DNA of 44,646 bases from Zestomonas carbonaria (GTDB lineage: Bacteria > Pseudomonadota > Gammaproteobacteria > Pseudomonadales > Pseudomonadaceae). A program made the translations under genes and the position numbers. Where the stretch lies: assembly GCF_904061905.1 (NCBI RefSeq), contig NZ_CAJFCI010000061.1, positions 1 to 44,646 on the forward strand, written 5' to 3'. The notes under the pieces are model-generated. The model searched no databases, was not told the origin of the DNA, and saw nothing but the letters and a program-made list of their open reading frames with translations. Below, piece after piece: positions 1-8,986 of this stretch (positions are counted from its first letter, which is position 1; every line of letters starts with the position of its first letter).

Positions 1-119
1 AGCGGCAGCAGGGGGTGGGGGTTGGTTCGTTTGGCGACTGCCAATTTACCCATTTCCCTGACTGTCAACTCGCTCTTTCCCCTGAGTCCGCGAAGAACCT
101 TTTTTATTGCCCCGCCTCC

Positions 120-184
120 GTAGGGGTGGGCTTCAGCCCACCATGTGGAATTGAGCTGGATCGGTGGGCTGAAGCCCACCCTAC
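120..184. repeat. REP-like inverted pair downstream of murB
   Basis: GTAGGGGTGGGCTTCAGCCC starts at 120, and the inverted copy GGTGGGCTGAAGCCCACC lies at 163-180 followed by CTAC. Each arm is itself almost palindromic. This is the form of Pseudomonas REP/BIME intergenic elements. It lies just past the murB stop, so the transcript may end or be stabilised here. Nothing else is recognisable in bases 1-189. Confidence 0.7.
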
Positions 185-189
185 AGCCT

Positions 190-1209
190 CTACAGGACGT
201 TGGGTTCGATCTCCAGTTCAACCCCGAAGCGCGCGGTGATATCGGCCTGGATACGCCGGGCCAGGGCCAGCAACTGCTGGCCGGTGGCCTTGCCGTAATT
301 GACCAGCACCAGCGCCTGGAGGCGATGCACGCCGGCATCGCCATCGCGAAAGCCCTTCCACCCTGCCCGCTCGATCAGCCAGCCGGCGGCCAGCTTCACC
401 TGGCCATCGGCCTGGGGATAGGCGACCAGATCGGCATGCTGCCGGCGCAGGTCGTCCGCCACCTCGGCGGAGACCAACGGGTTCTTGAAGAAGCTGCCGG
501 CGTTGCCCAGCTCGGCGGGATCGGGCAGCTTCTCGCTGCGGATCGCACAGATCGCCCGGCTGACGTCCAGTGGCGTCGGCCGCTCGATACCGAACTCGGC
601 CAGGCGCTGGCGTACCGGGCCGTAGTCCAGATGCAGCTCGGCATTGCGGGACAGGCTGAAACGCACGCGCAGGATCAGCCAACGGCCGGGTTGCTGCTTG
701 AACAGGCTATCGCGGTAGCTGAAGCGGCAGTCCTCCCCGGTGAACTCGCGCAGCTCACCGCTCCGGCGATCCAGCGCGGCCAGGCCGGCGAACACATCCT
801 TCAGCTCCACGCCGTAGGCGCCGATGTTCTGCATCGGCGCGGCGCCGACGGTGCCCGGGATCAGGCTCAGATTCTCCAGGCCACCCAGCCCCCGTTCCAG
901 ACTCCACAGCACGAAGGGATGCCAGGGCTCGCCGGCTTCGGCCTCGACCAGCACCCGCTCGCCGTCGTCGGCGAGAATGCGCAGGCCACGGCTGGCCATG
1001 CGCAGCACCAGGGAATCGACATCGCCGGTGAGCAGCAGGTTGCTGCCGCCGCCGATCACCAGCAACGGCAAGTCCCGCTCTCCGGCATAGGCCAGGGCCT
1101 CGCACACTTCCCGGTCGTCATGGGCCTCGACGAACTCGCGGGCGAACACCTCGACGCCGAAGCTGTTGTAGGGCCTGAGAGAAACCTTCTGGCGGATCGG
1201 CAGGCTCAT
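190..1209 (-). CDS. murB: UDP-N-acetylenolpyruvoylglucosamine reductase MurB
   Basis: Cytoplasmic FAD enzyme that uses NADPH to reduce UDP-GlcNAc-enolpyruvate to UDP-MurNAc, the second committed step of peptidoglycan synthesis. The 339 residues show the family landmarks in order: PLLVIGGGSNLLL (FAD pyrophosphate loop, about residue 50), SLIPGTVGAAPMQNIGAYG (about 118-137), FSYRDSLF, GNAGSFFKNP carrying the catalytic Ser that protonates the enolpyruvyl carbon, and a terminal EIEPNVL with the conserved Glu. SYRDS and the single-domain length fit the E. coli-type (type I) enzyme. The ATG overlaps the ptpA stop (ATGA), so translation is probably coupled. It is the last gene of a seven-gene overlapping operon. 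Confidence 0.98.
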   Translation of the reverse strand: MSLPIRQKVSLRPYNSFGVEVFAREFVEAHDDREVCEALAYAGERDLPLLVIGGGSNLLLTGDVDSLVLRMASRGLRILADDGERVLVEAEAGEPWHPFVLWSLERGLGGLENLSLIPGTVGAAPMQNIGAYGVELKDVFAGLAALDRRSGELREFTGEDCRFSYRDSLFKQQPGRWLILRVRFSLSRNAELHLDYGPVRQRLAEFGIERPTPLDVSRAICAIRSEKLPDPAELGNAGSFFKNPLVSAEVADDLRRQHADLVAYPQADGQVKLAAGWLIERAGWKGFRDGDAGVHRLQALVLVNYGKATGQQLLALARRIQADITARFGVELEIEPNVL

Positions 1210-1667
1210 AGACGCTGCCGCACTTCGGCGAGCAGCGCCTCGCTGGCCTGCTCGATCAGGTCGAGGACCTGCTCGAAGCCATCGACGCCGCCGTAATAGG
1301 GATCAGGCACCTCGTCGAGGGCCAGTCGATAGCGGCGCAGGAACAGATCCAGCTCGGCGCCATCGTTCGGTTGCAGCGCCTGCAACCGCGCCAGGTTGTC
1401 ATGGTCCATGGCCAGGATCAGGTCGAAACGCCGGAAGTCCGCGGCCACCACCTGGCGCGCGCGCAGGTCGGACAGATCGTAGCCGCGCTGCGCCGCCGCA
1501 CTCTGCGAGCGGCCATCCGGGGCCTTGCCCACGTGCCAGTCGCCGGTACCGGCGGAGTCCACCTGCACCCGACCGAGCAGGCCGGCCTGCTCCAGTTTGT
1601 GACGGAACACGCCTTCGGCGGTGGGCGAACGGCAGATGTTGCCCATGCAGACGAACAGGATATTCAT
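1206..1667 (-). CDS. ptpA: Low-molecular-weight protein-tyrosine phosphatase
   Basis: 153 aa, the normal size for LMW-PTPs. The phosphate-binding loop is at the N-terminus, CMGNICRS, with nucleophile Cys7 and Arg13 (CX5R). The general acid is Asp122 in the DPYYGG loop near the C-terminus. The family dephosphorylates phosphotyrosine on cytoplasmic proteins. In Gram-negatives LMW-PTPs often act with tyrosine kinases of exopolysaccharide systems, but none is present here, so the substrate is unknown. Its ATG overlaps the kdsB stop by ATGA, and its own stop overlaps the murB start in the same way. Co-expression with LPS and peptidoglycan genes suggests housekeeping expression. Confidence 0.95.
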   Translation of the reverse strand: MNILFVCMGNICRSPTAEGVFRHKLEQAGLLGRVQVDSAGTGDWHVGKAPDGRSQSAAAQRGYDLSDLRARQVVAADFRRFDLILAMDHDNLARLQALQPNDGAELDLFLRRYRLALDEVPDPYYGGVDGFEQVLDLIEQASEALLAEVRQRL

Positions 1668-2431
1668 CAGGCCCCCAGCAGGTGGCGGACGCGCTCAAGG
1701 TCTTCCGCCGTGTCGACTCCGGTCGGTGGCGCTTCCAGGGCGTCGGCGACATGGATGCGCATTCCGTGCCAGAGCGCGCGCAACTGTTCCAGGCTTTCGC
1801 AGCCCTCCAGCCAGCACGGGCCCCAGGCGACGAAGTCGTGAAGGAACTGCGCGCGGTAGGCATAAATGCCGATGTGCCGGCGATAAGGCACGCCGGCCGG
1901 CAGTCGTTCCCGGCTGGCGGCGAAGGCGTCGCGCGCCCAGGGCAAGGGGGCGCGGCTGAAGGTCAGCGCCAGGCCGTTGCAGTCGCTGGAGACCTTGACC
2001 ACGTTGGGATTGAACAACGCCGCCACATCCTCGATGGGCTCGGCCAGGGTGGCGATCGCCGCCTCCGGGTGGGTCGCCAGGTTGGCCGCCACCTGATCGA
2101 TGATCGAGGGAGGGATCAGCGGCTCGTCGCCCTGTACGTTGACCACGATGGCATCGCCCGGCAGCCCCAGTTGGCCAGCCACTTCGGCCAGGCGGTCGGT
2201 GCCGGAGCTGTGATCCTCGCGGGTCAGCAGCACCTCGGCGCCGAAAGCCCGGCAGGCTTCGACGATACGCGCGTCATCGGTGGCGATCACCACGCGTTCG
2301 GCGTGGCTCTTGCGCGCCTGCTCCCAGACGTGCTGGACCATCGGCTTGCCGGCGATGTCCTGCAGCGGCTTGCCGGGCAGGCGGGTGGAAGCGTAGCGGG
2401 CGGGAATGACGACGGTGAACGCCTGACTCAT
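1667..2431 (-). CDS. kdsB: CMP-KDO synthetase (3-deoxy-manno-octulosonate cytidylyltransferase)
   Basis: Activates KDO with CTP to give CMP-KDO, the donor for the LPS inner core. The 254-aa protein opens with the nucleotide-binding signature [16 protein letters not shown] (residues 8-23) and contains NVQGDEPLI, both diagnostic of KdsB. The ATG at 2431 was chosen because it overlaps the stop of the preceding Trm112-like gene (ATGA) and starts directly before the conserved N-terminal strand. A longer in-frame reading extends into that gene and is not needed. It sits two genes downstream of lpxK, so two LPS steps share one transcript. Confidence 0.97.
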   Translation of the reverse strand: MSQAFTVVIPARYASTRLPGKPLQDIAGKPMVQHVWEQARKSHAERVVIATDDARIVEACRAFGAEVLLTREDHSSGTDRLAEVAGQLGLPGDAIVVNVQGDEPLIPPSIIDQVAANLATHPEAAIATLAEPIEDVAALFNPNVVKVSSDCNGLALTFSRAPLPWARDAFAASRERLPAGVPYRRHIGIYAYRAQFLHDFVAWGPCWLEGCESLEQLRALWHGMRIHVADALEAPPTGVDTAEDLERVRHLLGA

Positions 2432-2613
2432 TTCTCCAGCCGCTCTTCTGCGGTAAGGGTACGAGCCTCGCTCTCCAGCATCACCGGGATGCCGTCGCGA
2501 ACCGGGAACGCCAGGCCGGCGCCCTTGCTGATCAGTTCGGTCTTGTCTTCGCTGAGCTTGAGCGGACCCTTGGTGATCGGGCAAGCGAGGATATCAAGCA
2601 GTTTCGGATCCAT
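2428..2613 (-). CDS. Trm112-like / UPF0434 (YcaR-type) small protein
   Basis: 61 aa beginning [12 protein letters not shown]. It has the Trm112-like fold signature (LLDILACP followed by [13 protein letters not shown]) seen in YcaR, which in E. coli also lies between lpxK and kdsB. Trm112 proteins act as activating partners of methyltransferases; the role of the bacterial version is not established. Only one Cys (Cys11) is present, so it cannot form the zinc site of eukaryotic Trm112. The ATG at 2613 lies inside the lpxK 3' end (20-base overlap), and the stop overlaps the kdsB start. An upstream in-frame extension is possible, but the family begins at this Met. Confidence 0.93.
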   Translation of the reverse strand: MDPKLLDILACPITKGPLKLSEDKTELISKGAGLAFPVRDGIPVMLESEARTLTAEERLEK

Positions 2614-3634
2614 CGGAACATCCTTTGAGGTCGGGGCGCCCGGGCAACAGGCGCGCCAGTTGCGCATCGAACCAGGCGACGAAGGCCGGCGAAGGGGTGG
2701 CGTCGACCGCCAGGTACCACCAGCCCGGCGCGGCGAATGCCCGGCACTTCACGGCATCCTTCTCGGTCATCAGCAACGGCAAGTCGGGACTGAACGCCAA
2801 CTGCCGCGGGCTGTACTGCGCATGGTCGGGAAAGGGGTGCGGCACAGGCCGCCAGTTTAGCGCTTCGAGCGTATCGAAGAAACGCTGCGGATTGCCGATA
2901 CCGGCCACTGCATGAACCTGCTGGCCGGCGGGAAAGTGACTCAAGGACGCGCGCTGCCCGCTGGCCAGATTGACCAGGGCGCCGGGTTGCAGGCGAAAGG
3001 CGAAACCATCGCCGCCATCCTCCCTGGCGCCATTGAACAGCAGCGCATCGACACTGGACAGCCGCTCGACCGGTTCGCGCAGCGGCCCGGCGGGCAGGCA
3101 ACGGCGATTGCCCAGGCCACGCGCGGCATCCACCAGCACCAGTTCCAGATCACGGGCCAGGCGGTAGTGTTGCAAGCCATCGTCGCAGAGGATCAGGTCG
3201 AGCGGTTCGGCATCGAGCAAGGCGCGTACCGCGCGGGAGCGATCGGGATCGATCATCAGCGGCACGCCGGTACGCTGCACGATCAGCAGCGGCTCGTCAC
3301 CGGCAACCGCCGCCTCCTGCCCCGCCTCGACCCGCCAGGGCAGTTGCGGTGGCTGGGCGCCGTAGCCACGGCTGACCACCCCGGCCCGGAGACCGCGCTG
3401 GCGGCAATGTTCGATCAGCCAGAGGATCAGCGGCGTCTTGCCGGTACCGCCGACCGTGATGTTGCCGACCACCACCACCGGCACCGGCGCCCGGTAGATG
3501 GCGCCCTCGCCCGCCAGGAAACGCTGGCGCTTGCGCCGTACCACCGCGCGATACAACCACTCCAGCGGACGCAGCAGGTGCAGCGCCGGATGCCCGGCGT
3601 ACCAGGCCGCGAGCAGGCGGTCGGCAACAGCCAT
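2594..3634 (-). CDS. lpxK: Tetraacyldisaccharide 4'-kinase LpxK
   Basis: Inner-membrane-associated kinase that phosphorylates the 4' position of tetraacyldisaccharide-1-phosphate to give lipid IVA. Of 346 residues, the N-terminal part up to about 35 is amphipathic ([17 protein letters not shown]), as expected for the membrane anchor. A P-loop, [12 protein letters not shown], follows at residues 57-68. [14 protein letters not shown] matches the conserved DDGxQH motif. The start ATG shares one base with the exbD stop (TGATG). The pairing of an ExbB/ExbD-type proton-motive pair with lpxK recalls the msbA-lpxK neighbourhood of enterics, but no MsbA-like transporter is present here. Confidence 0.97.
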   Translation of the reverse strand: MAVADRLLAAWYAGHPALHLLRPLEWLYRAVVRRKRQRFLAGEGAIYRAPVPVVVVGNITVGGTGKTPLILWLIEHCRQRGLRAGVVSRGYGAQPPQLPWRVEAGQEAAVAGDEPLLIVQRTGVPLMIDPDRSRAVRALLDAEPLDLILCDDGLQHYRLARDLELVLVDAARGLGNRRCLPAGPLREPVERLSSVDALLFNGAREDGGDGFAFRLQPGALVNLASGQRASLSHFPAGQQVHAVAGIGNPQRFFDTLEALNWRPVPHPFPDHAQYSPRQLAFSPDLPLLMTEKDAVKCRAFAAPGWWYLAVDATPSPAFVAWFDAQLARLLPGRPDLKGCSDGSETA

Positions 3635-4074
3635 CAGGGCGATGCCTGGGGCTCGACGGTGGTGATGCGCAACTGGCTGAAGCCCAGCTTGCCGGCCGCG
3701 TCCATGGCGGTGACCACCGCCTGGTGGGTGGCCTTGCCATCGGCGCTGATGGTCAGCGGGAGGTTGTTATTGCCCTCCGACTCCTTCTGCAACGCGGTCA
3801 TCAGCGTGGCCAGGTCACTTTTCACCAGCACCTGGCCATTCAGCGAGAAGGTGCCATCGGCGCTGATCGCCACTTCCAGCGGTTTCTGCTCGGAGGCTTC
3901 CGGCGGGGTGCCGCTGACCGCCTCGGGCAGTTCGACCTTCATCTGCGACGGCCGGATGAAGGTGGTGGTGACGACGAAGAACAGCAGCAGCACGAAGATC
4001 ACGTCGATCATCGAGGTCAGGTTGAGGAACACCTCTTCCCGGGCGACATTGCCCGCGCGGCGGCGAAATTTCAC
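3634..4074 (-). CDS. exbD: ExbD/TolR-family proton-channel subunit
   Basis: 146 aa with a short cytoplasmic N-terminus, one transmembrane helix at about residues 22-40 and a periplasmic domain. Asp24 at the start of the helix ([16 protein letters not shown]) matches the proton-carrying Asp of ExbD and TolR. Together with the ExbB-like protein encoded just upstream it should form a proton-driven motor. No TonB or TolA is encoded nearby, so the energised partner is unknown. The GTG start overlaps the exbB stop (GTGA) and the stop runs into lpxK. I recall this pair being called exbD2/exbB2 in P. aeruginosa. Confidence 0.93.
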   Translation of the reverse strand: MKFRRRAGNVAREEVFLNLTSMIDVIFVLLLFFVVTTTFIRPSQMKVELPEAVSGTPPEASEQKPLEVAISADGTFSLNGQVLVKSDLATLMTALQKESEGNNNLPLTISADGKATHQAVVTAMDAAGKLGFSQLRITTVEPQASP

Positions 4075-4706
4075 GCTTTGGTCACCTCGGCGAAGTCGAC
4101 TTCACGGTCGCCTTGCACCACTTCCACCAGCTTGATCGCCTCCTGCTCCATGGCCACCACCAACTCGTCGACCCGGCGGATCAGGAAACGGTGGAAGAAC
4201 ACCGCCGGAATCGCGACGACCAGGCCCGCGGCCGTGGTGATCAGGGCCTTGCCGATCCCGCTGGCGAGTATCACCGGGTTGGCCATGCCGCCTTCCATGA
4301 AGCCGCTGAAGATCTCGATCATGCCGAGGATGGTGCCGAGCAGGCCGAGCAGTGGCGCCACCGCGGCGATGGTGCCGAGGGCGCTGAGATAGCGCTCCAG
4401 TTCGTGGATGACATGGCTGGCGGCCTCCTCGATGCACTCCTTCATGACCTCCCGGCCATGCTTGGAGTTGGCCAGGCCGGCGGCCAGGACCTCGCCGAGC
4501 GGCGACGAGGCGCGGATTTCCTTGAGTTTCTGGGCGTTGAGCCTCTTGTCCTTGATCAGGCGCCAGACCTGGCCGAGCAGGTGCGGTGGCGAGACCCGGT
4601 TGACCCGCAAGGTCCACAGCCGCTCGACGATGATGCCCATGGCGGCGATGGAGCAGAGAATGATCGGCAGCATCAACCAGCCGCCCGCTTTAATCAGTTC
4701 CCACAC
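4071..4706 (-). CDS. exbB: ExbB/TolQ/MotA-family proton-channel subunit
   Basis: 211 aa with three hydrophobic helices: residues about 8-28, then a pair around 105-165 separated by a short loop (LGTIAAVAPLLGLLGTILGMI and ALITTAAGLVVAIPAVFF). This is the TolQ/ExbB topology with a large cytoplasmic loop (KDKRLNAQKLKEIR...). It probably forms the ring that surrounds the ExbD dimer in the inner membrane. The start is GTG at 4706, preceded by GAGGGG on the minus strand. It is the first gene of the overlapping envelope operon, 71 bases after the comEC stop on the same strand. Confidence 0.93.
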   Translation of the reverse strand: MWELIKAGGWLMLPIILCSIAAMGIIVERLWTLRVNRVSPPHLLGQVWRLIKDKRLNAQKLKEIRASSPLGEVLAAGLANSKHGREVMKECIEEAASHVIHELERYLSALGTIAAVAPLLGLLGTILGMIEIFSGFMEGGMANPVILASGIGKALITTAAGLVVAIPAVFFHRFLIRRVDELVVAMEQEAIKLVEVVQGDREVDFAEVTKA

Positions 4707-4777
4707 GGCATTGATTCCCCTCGGAAAAGTGGCGCCACTCTAGCATAGGGAGAGGGGCTCGCCGACCGCCGCCGTTC

Positions 4778-7003
4778 TCATTTTTCCCTCCAGAATCGAC
4801 GATCTCCGCGCAGTTCGGATATCTCGCCATGGGCGCCCAGTTCGAGGCGCAACGCGCCGCCGTCGACCGTGTCGCGCACGTCGATGCCGAAGGCCCGGAA
4901 GCGCGTCAGCACGAGTGGATGGGGATGGCCGAAAGCATTGTGCGCCCCGCGCGAAATCAGCACCACCCGCGGCCTGACGGCCTTGAGGAAGACCGCCGAC
5001 GAGGAGCTGCGGCTGCCGTGATGCGGCGCCAGCAACCACTCGGCGCGCAGGTCGTGACCGGCATCCACCAGGGCCCGCTCGGCCCTGGCGTCGATGTCGC
5101 CGGTGAGCAGCAAGCGCTCGCCGTTCGCCTCCACCAGCAGCACGCAACTGGCCGGGTTGCCCGACACGGCCTCACGCCAGCGCCAGGTGATGAAGCGCAC
5201 GCCATCCCAGGTCCATTCGGCGCCATCCACGCAGGGACCGGCGTGCAAGTCGGCCGGCAGCGATTCGGGCTCGCCGCTGAGCACACGTTCGACCGACAAG
5301 GCCCGTCCGATAGCAACGGCGCCGCCGGCATGGTCCGCGTCGGCATGGCTGATCAGCATGAGATCCAGCCGCCCGACCGCCAGGGCCTTCAGCGAAGGCG
5401 CCACCACTCGCTCGCCGATATCGAACTCGCCGAAGCGCGGCCCGGTGTCGTAGAGCAGCGCGTGTTCCCGGGTTCGCACCAGCACCGCCAGGCCCTGCCC
5501 CACATCCAGCACCCAGACTTCGGCACGGCCCGGCGGCGGTAGATCGACCGGCGGCGCCAGCATCGGCACCAGCAACGCCGCGCCCAGGGCACGCATCGGC
5601 ACACCGGCGGGCAGGAGCAGCAACAACGCTCCGATAGCACCGAGCAGCCAGACCCACCAGGGCATCGCCGGCGCCGACCAGGCCGGCAGCCAGGCGGCTA
5701 TCCGGGCGAGCACCTGGAACAGCAGTTCGAGCAGGCCGCCGGCCAGCCACAGCAGCCCATCGCCCAGGCCGAACAACGGCAGCAACAGGGTGCCGAGCAA
5801 CGCCAACGGCACCACCAGAAAGCCCACCCAGGGCACCGCGATCAGGTTGGCCAGCGGCCCGCTGACACTGACCGGCAGCCCCAGCGCCAGCAATGCGGGC
5901 AACAGGCCGATGGCCATGGTCCACTGCGCCCTGCCCCAGCTACGCCACCAGCTCCACGGCCCCAGGCGGCCGGCGAATACCAGGGCTAGCACCGCCACGG
6001 CGGCGAACGACAGCCAGAAGCCGGCCTGCAGACTGGCCAGCGGCTCCACCAGCAACACGGCGTTCAGCGCCAGCAACCAGGGCAACCACACGCCGAGATG
6101 ACGAAAGCGCAGGCGCCAGAGCAGCACCATGCCGACCATCACACAGGCCCGGCGCACGGGCACTTCGAAACCGGCCAGCAGCCCATAGCCGAGCGCCGCC
6201 GCGAAGGCCAGCGCGCAGGCCCAGGGCAGCCAGGGCCAGCGTCGCGGCCACCAGCCAAGGCGCGCCAGTCCGGCGATCAGGCCGTAGACCAGGGCCGACA
6301 TCAAGGCCACGTGCTGGCCGGAAATCACCATCAGGTGCACCGTGCCGGTGTCCTGCAGAAGGCGCCAGTCGGCCACCGACAGTCCCGAGTCGTCTCCCAG
6401 CACCAGCGCCGCCAGGCCACCCTCGCGACCGAAGGCGTCGACCTCCAGCAAGCGCAGGCGCAAGACATCCCGCCAGGCGGACGGCCCCCGCGCCGGACCG
6501 AGGCGCTCGCCATGCTTGACCGTGCCGGTGGCACCGATGCGCTGGGCCAGCAGCCAGGCTTCGTAATCGAACGACTGCGGGTTGACCAGGCCATGTCCAC
6601 GCTTGAGCTTGACCGCCAGCCTCCAGCGCTCGCCGGCCTGAACCTCCGGACCGCCGTACCAGGCCAGGCGCAGGCGCTGTGGTAGCTCGGCGCGCCGCGA
6701 ACGGGGCTGCTCAAGCTGGAAACGCATCGCTCCGTCGCGCTGCTCGGGCAGCCCGCTGACCCGCCCTTCCAGCCACAACGTCCGGCCGTCCAGCTCTACC
6801 GCTAGGCGATCGTCCAGCGCCCACTGCGCGGACGTGCAGGCCCAGCAGAAACCGAACAGGAAGAAAGCCAGCGGATAGCTCCGAAACGGCAGCAACATCA
6901 GGCCCACCACCGCGAGAAGCGGCAACAGCCAGCCCGGCGGCAAGGCCGGCAGGAACCGCAGGGCGAGCAAGCCCGCGGCCAGCGCAATCATCCCTGTGCG
7001 CAT
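4778..7003 (-). CDS. comEC: ComEC/Rec2 DNA-uptake channel protein
   Basis: 741 aa polytopic inner-membrane protein that carries single-stranded DNA into the cytoplasm in natural transformation. An N-terminal membrane part and soluble OB-like segment (to about residue 200) precede the Competence domain with many TM helices (VMISGQHVALMSALVYGLIA onward). A C-terminal metallo-beta-lactamase-like domain follows, with SHADADHAGG as its HxDH motif and a later LAPHHGS. I chose ATG at 7003 because GGAG sits five bases upstream; a TTG further up gives five more residues. Some pseudomonads are transformable through type IV pili, which fits. No other competence gene lies nearby. Confidence 0.95.
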   Translation of the reverse strand: MRTGMIALAAGLLALRFLPALPPGWLLPLLAVVGLMLLPFRSYPLAFFLFGFCWACTSAQWALDDRLAVELDGRTLWLEGRVSGLPEQRDGAMRFQLEQPRSRRAELPQRLRLAWYGGPEVQAGERWRLAVKLKRGHGLVNPQSFDYEAWLLAQRIGATGTVKHGERLGPARGPSAWRDVLRLRLLEVDAFGREGGLAALVLGDDSGLSVADWRLLQDTGTVHLMVISGQHVALMSALVYGLIAGLARLGWWPRRWPWLPWACALAFAAALGYGLLAGFEVPVRRACVMVGMVLLWRLRFRHLGVWLPWLLALNAVLLVEPLASLQAGFWLSFAAVAVLALVFAGRLGPWSWWRSWGRAQWTMAIGLLPALLALGLPVSVSGPLANLIAVPWVGFLVVPLALLGTLLLPLFGLGDGLLWLAGGLLELLFQVLARIAAWLPAWSAPAMPWWVWLLGAIGALLLLLPAGVPMRALGAALLVPMLAPPVDLPPPGRAEVWVLDVGQGLAVLVRTREHALLYDTGPRFGEFDIGERVVAPSLKALAVGRLDLMLISHADADHAGGAVAIGRALSVERVLSGEPESLPADLHAGPCVDGAEWTWDGVRFITWRWREAVSGNPASCVLLVEANGERLLLTGDIDARAERALVDAGHDLRAEWLLAPHHGSRSSSSAVFLKAVRPRVVLISRGAHNAFGHPHPLVLTRFRAFGIDVRDTVDGGALRLELGAHGEISELRGDRRFWREK

Positions 7004-7072
7004 GTGGACTCCGATCAACCTTCCTTGTGTCCGGAAGGGCGCGGCACTTATTTGTTGTCACAAAATGCCGGC

Positions 7073-7099
7073 TTGATTCCCTCAAGACCCGGGCATAAT
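7073..7099 (+). promoter_or_regulatory. Candidate promoter of the DUF2062 gene
   Basis: TTGATT at 7073-7078 and CATAAT at 7094-7099 are separated by 15 bases. The -10 lies in a short palindrome (CCGGGCATAATAGCCCGG). The spacing is shorter than ideal, so this is tentative. It lies between the divergent comEC and DUF2062 genes. Confidence 0.4.
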
Positions 7100-7132
7100 A
7101 GCCCGGTTTCACGCCCTGCCCGAGACAGCTTC

Positions 7133-7693
7133 ATGCCGCGACGCCTTTTCAAGCGCTACATGCCCAACCCACAAAGCATTCGCGAGCACAAGTCGCTGCG
7201 CTTTCTCGGCACCCTGATGCATGACCCCAACCTCTGGCACCTCAACCGCCACTCGGTGGCGCGCGCCATGGCAGTGGGCCTGTTCGCCGCCTTCATTCCG
7301 CTGCCGCTGCAGATGCTGCTGGCCGCCAGCCTCGCGGTGATGGTGCGCGGCAACCTGCCGATCGCCGTCGGGCTGGTCTGGCTGACCAACCCGATCACCA
7401 TGCCGCCGGTGTTCTACTGCACCTACAAGGTCGGCACCTGGGTCCTGCAGGTCCCCGCCGGGCAGATCAGCGAGCACGTCTGGCCGAGGGTCAGCCGCGT
7501 CCTCGAGGAACCGTCCTGGGATCTGATCCGGGTGATGTGGGAACCGATCCTGCTGCCCTTCCTGGTCGGCTCGGTGGTCTGCGGCATCCTCGCCGGCATC
7601 CTCGGCTACGTACTGACCATGCTCTACTGGCGCTGGTGGGTACAGCGGAGCTGGAGCAAACGCCAGGCCGCGCGACAGCAACGTCCGGAATGA
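7133..7693 (+). CDS. DUF2062 membrane protein
   Basis: 186 aa. The N-terminal segment MPRRLFKRYMPNPQSIREHK is basic. It is followed by the conserved DUF2062 core, with VARAMAVGLFAAFIPLPLQM, then LAASLAVMVRGNLPIAVGLVWLTNPIT, and a long C-terminal hydrophobic stretch (about 145-170). Two to three membrane helices are predicted by eye. The family has no established biochemical role; some members are fused to glycosyltransferases. The gene is divergent from comEC and convergent with lolE. The ATG at 7133 was chosen because the family starts at this Met; no strong Shine-Dalgarno is visible. Confidence 0.85.
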   Translation: MPRRLFKRYMPNPQSIREHKSLRFLGTLMHDPNLWHLNRHSVARAMAVGLFAAFIPLPLQMLLAASLAVMVRGNLPIAVGLVWLTNPITMPPVFYCTYKVGTWVLQVPAGQISEHVWPRVSRVLEEPSWDLIRVMWEPILLPFLVGSVVCGILAGILGYVLTMLYWRWWVQRSWSKRQAARQQRPE

Positions 7694-7741
7694 TCGGTGC
7701 GGCCTGGCCGCGAACATTCGTCGCGCCAGGCCGTTCGTCCC

Positions 7742-8986
7742 TCACTCGTAGCGCAAGGCTTCCGCCGGCTGCACCTGGGCCGCGCGCCAGGAAGGATAGA
7801 GGGTGGCGAGGAAGCTCAGGCCGAGCGCCGCCGCGCAGATCAGCAGCACATCGAACCCTTGCAGGTCGGACGGCAGGTTGCTGATGAAGTACACGTCCGA
7901 GCTGAAGATGTGCTGGCCGCTGATGCGCTCCAGCCAGCCGACCAGTTGGCTGACGTTGAGCGCGGCGATCACTCCGAGCACAGCACCGACGGTGGTGCCG
8001 ATCACCCCGATGATCGAGCCCTGGACCACGAAGGTGGCCATGATCTGCCCCGGCGTGGCGCCCAGGGTACGCAGGATGGCGATGTCGGCGCCCTTGTCGG
8101 CAACCACCATGATCAGCGTGGCGATGATGTTGAACGCCGCCACCGCGACGATCAGCAGCAACAGCAGGCCGATCATGGTCTTTTCCATCTTCATTGCACT
8201 GAACAGGCTGCCCTGGGTGAGGGTCCAGTCGCTGGCCCGGTAACCGTCGCCCAGTTGCGCGGCGATGGCCGCCGACACCTGCGGCGCCTTGTACAGGTCT
8301 TCGAGCGCCAGGCGCACGCTCTGCACCTGACCCGGTTGCAGGCGCTGGATGCTGCCCGCATCGGCGATGTGGATCAGCGCCAGGTTGCCATCCAGCTCGG
8401 CGCCGACCTTGAACACCGCGACCACCGTCAGCCGCTGCATGCGCGGGGTGATGCCGCCCGGCACCGAGCTGGGCTCGGGAACGATCAGGGTCAGCTTGTC
8501 GCCGACGTTGAGGCGGAAGCGTCGCGCGGTGATCTCACCGAGCACCACGCCGAACTCGTCGGGCTTCAGGCCTTCCAGGCTGCCCTGGACGATATGCCGG
8601 CCGATGATCGACACCTTGTCCTCTTCGGCCGGATCGATGCCGTTGACCTGGATCGACTGCATCGCCCCCTTGTAGGACAGCATGCCGTCCAGCTCGCTGA
8701 ACGGCGCCGCCGCCAGCACCTGCGGATTACGCTGCGCCGCCTCGGCCACCGCGCGCCAGTCGTCCAGCGGCTGAGCGTTGCCGATGGTGGCGTGCGGCAC
8801 CATGCCGAGGATGCGCGAGCTCATTTCCTTCTGGAAGCCGTTCATCACCGACAGCACCACGATCATCGCCAGCACGCCGAGGGCCAGGCCGATCATCGAG
8901 GTCAGCGAGATGAACGAGATGAAATGGTTGCGCCGCTTGGCCCGCGTGTAGCGGCTGCCGATGAAGATGGAAAGAGGACGGAACAT
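7742..8986 (-). CDS. lolE: Lipoprotein-releasing ABC permease (LolC/LolE family), downstream copy
   Basis: 414 aa inner-membrane permease of the LolCDE complex, which extracts outer-membrane lipoproteins for LolA. One TM helix lies at about 25-48 ([20 protein letters not shown]), followed by a large periplasmic MacB_PCD-type domain and three C-terminal helices ([59 protein letters not shown]). The last residues (PAEALRYE) are the LolC/E tail. The start ATG shares one base with the lolD stop (TGATG). It is strikingly similar to the other permease, lolC, at 9662-10912, so the assignment of C versus E rests on position only. Confidence 0.92.
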   Translation of the reverse strand: MFRPLSIFIGSRYTRAKRRNHFISFISLTSMIGLALGVLAMIVVLSVMNGFQKEMSSRILGMVPHATIGNAQPLDDWRAVAEAAQRNPQVLAAAPFSELDGMLSYKGAMQSIQVNGIDPAEEDKVSIIGRHIVQGSLEGLKPDEFGVVLGEITARRFRLNVGDKLTLIVPEPSSVPGGITPRMQRLTVVAVFKVGAELDGNLALIHIADAGSIQRLQPGQVQSVRLALEDLYKAPQVSAAIAAQLGDGYRASDWTLTQGSLFSAMKMEKTMIGLLLLLIVAVAAFNIIATLIMVVADKGADIAILRTLGATPGQIMATFVVQGSIIGVIGTTVGAVLGVIAALNVSQLVGWLERISGQHIFSSDVYFISNLPSDLQGFDVLLICAAALGLSFLATLYPSWRAAQVQPAEALRYE

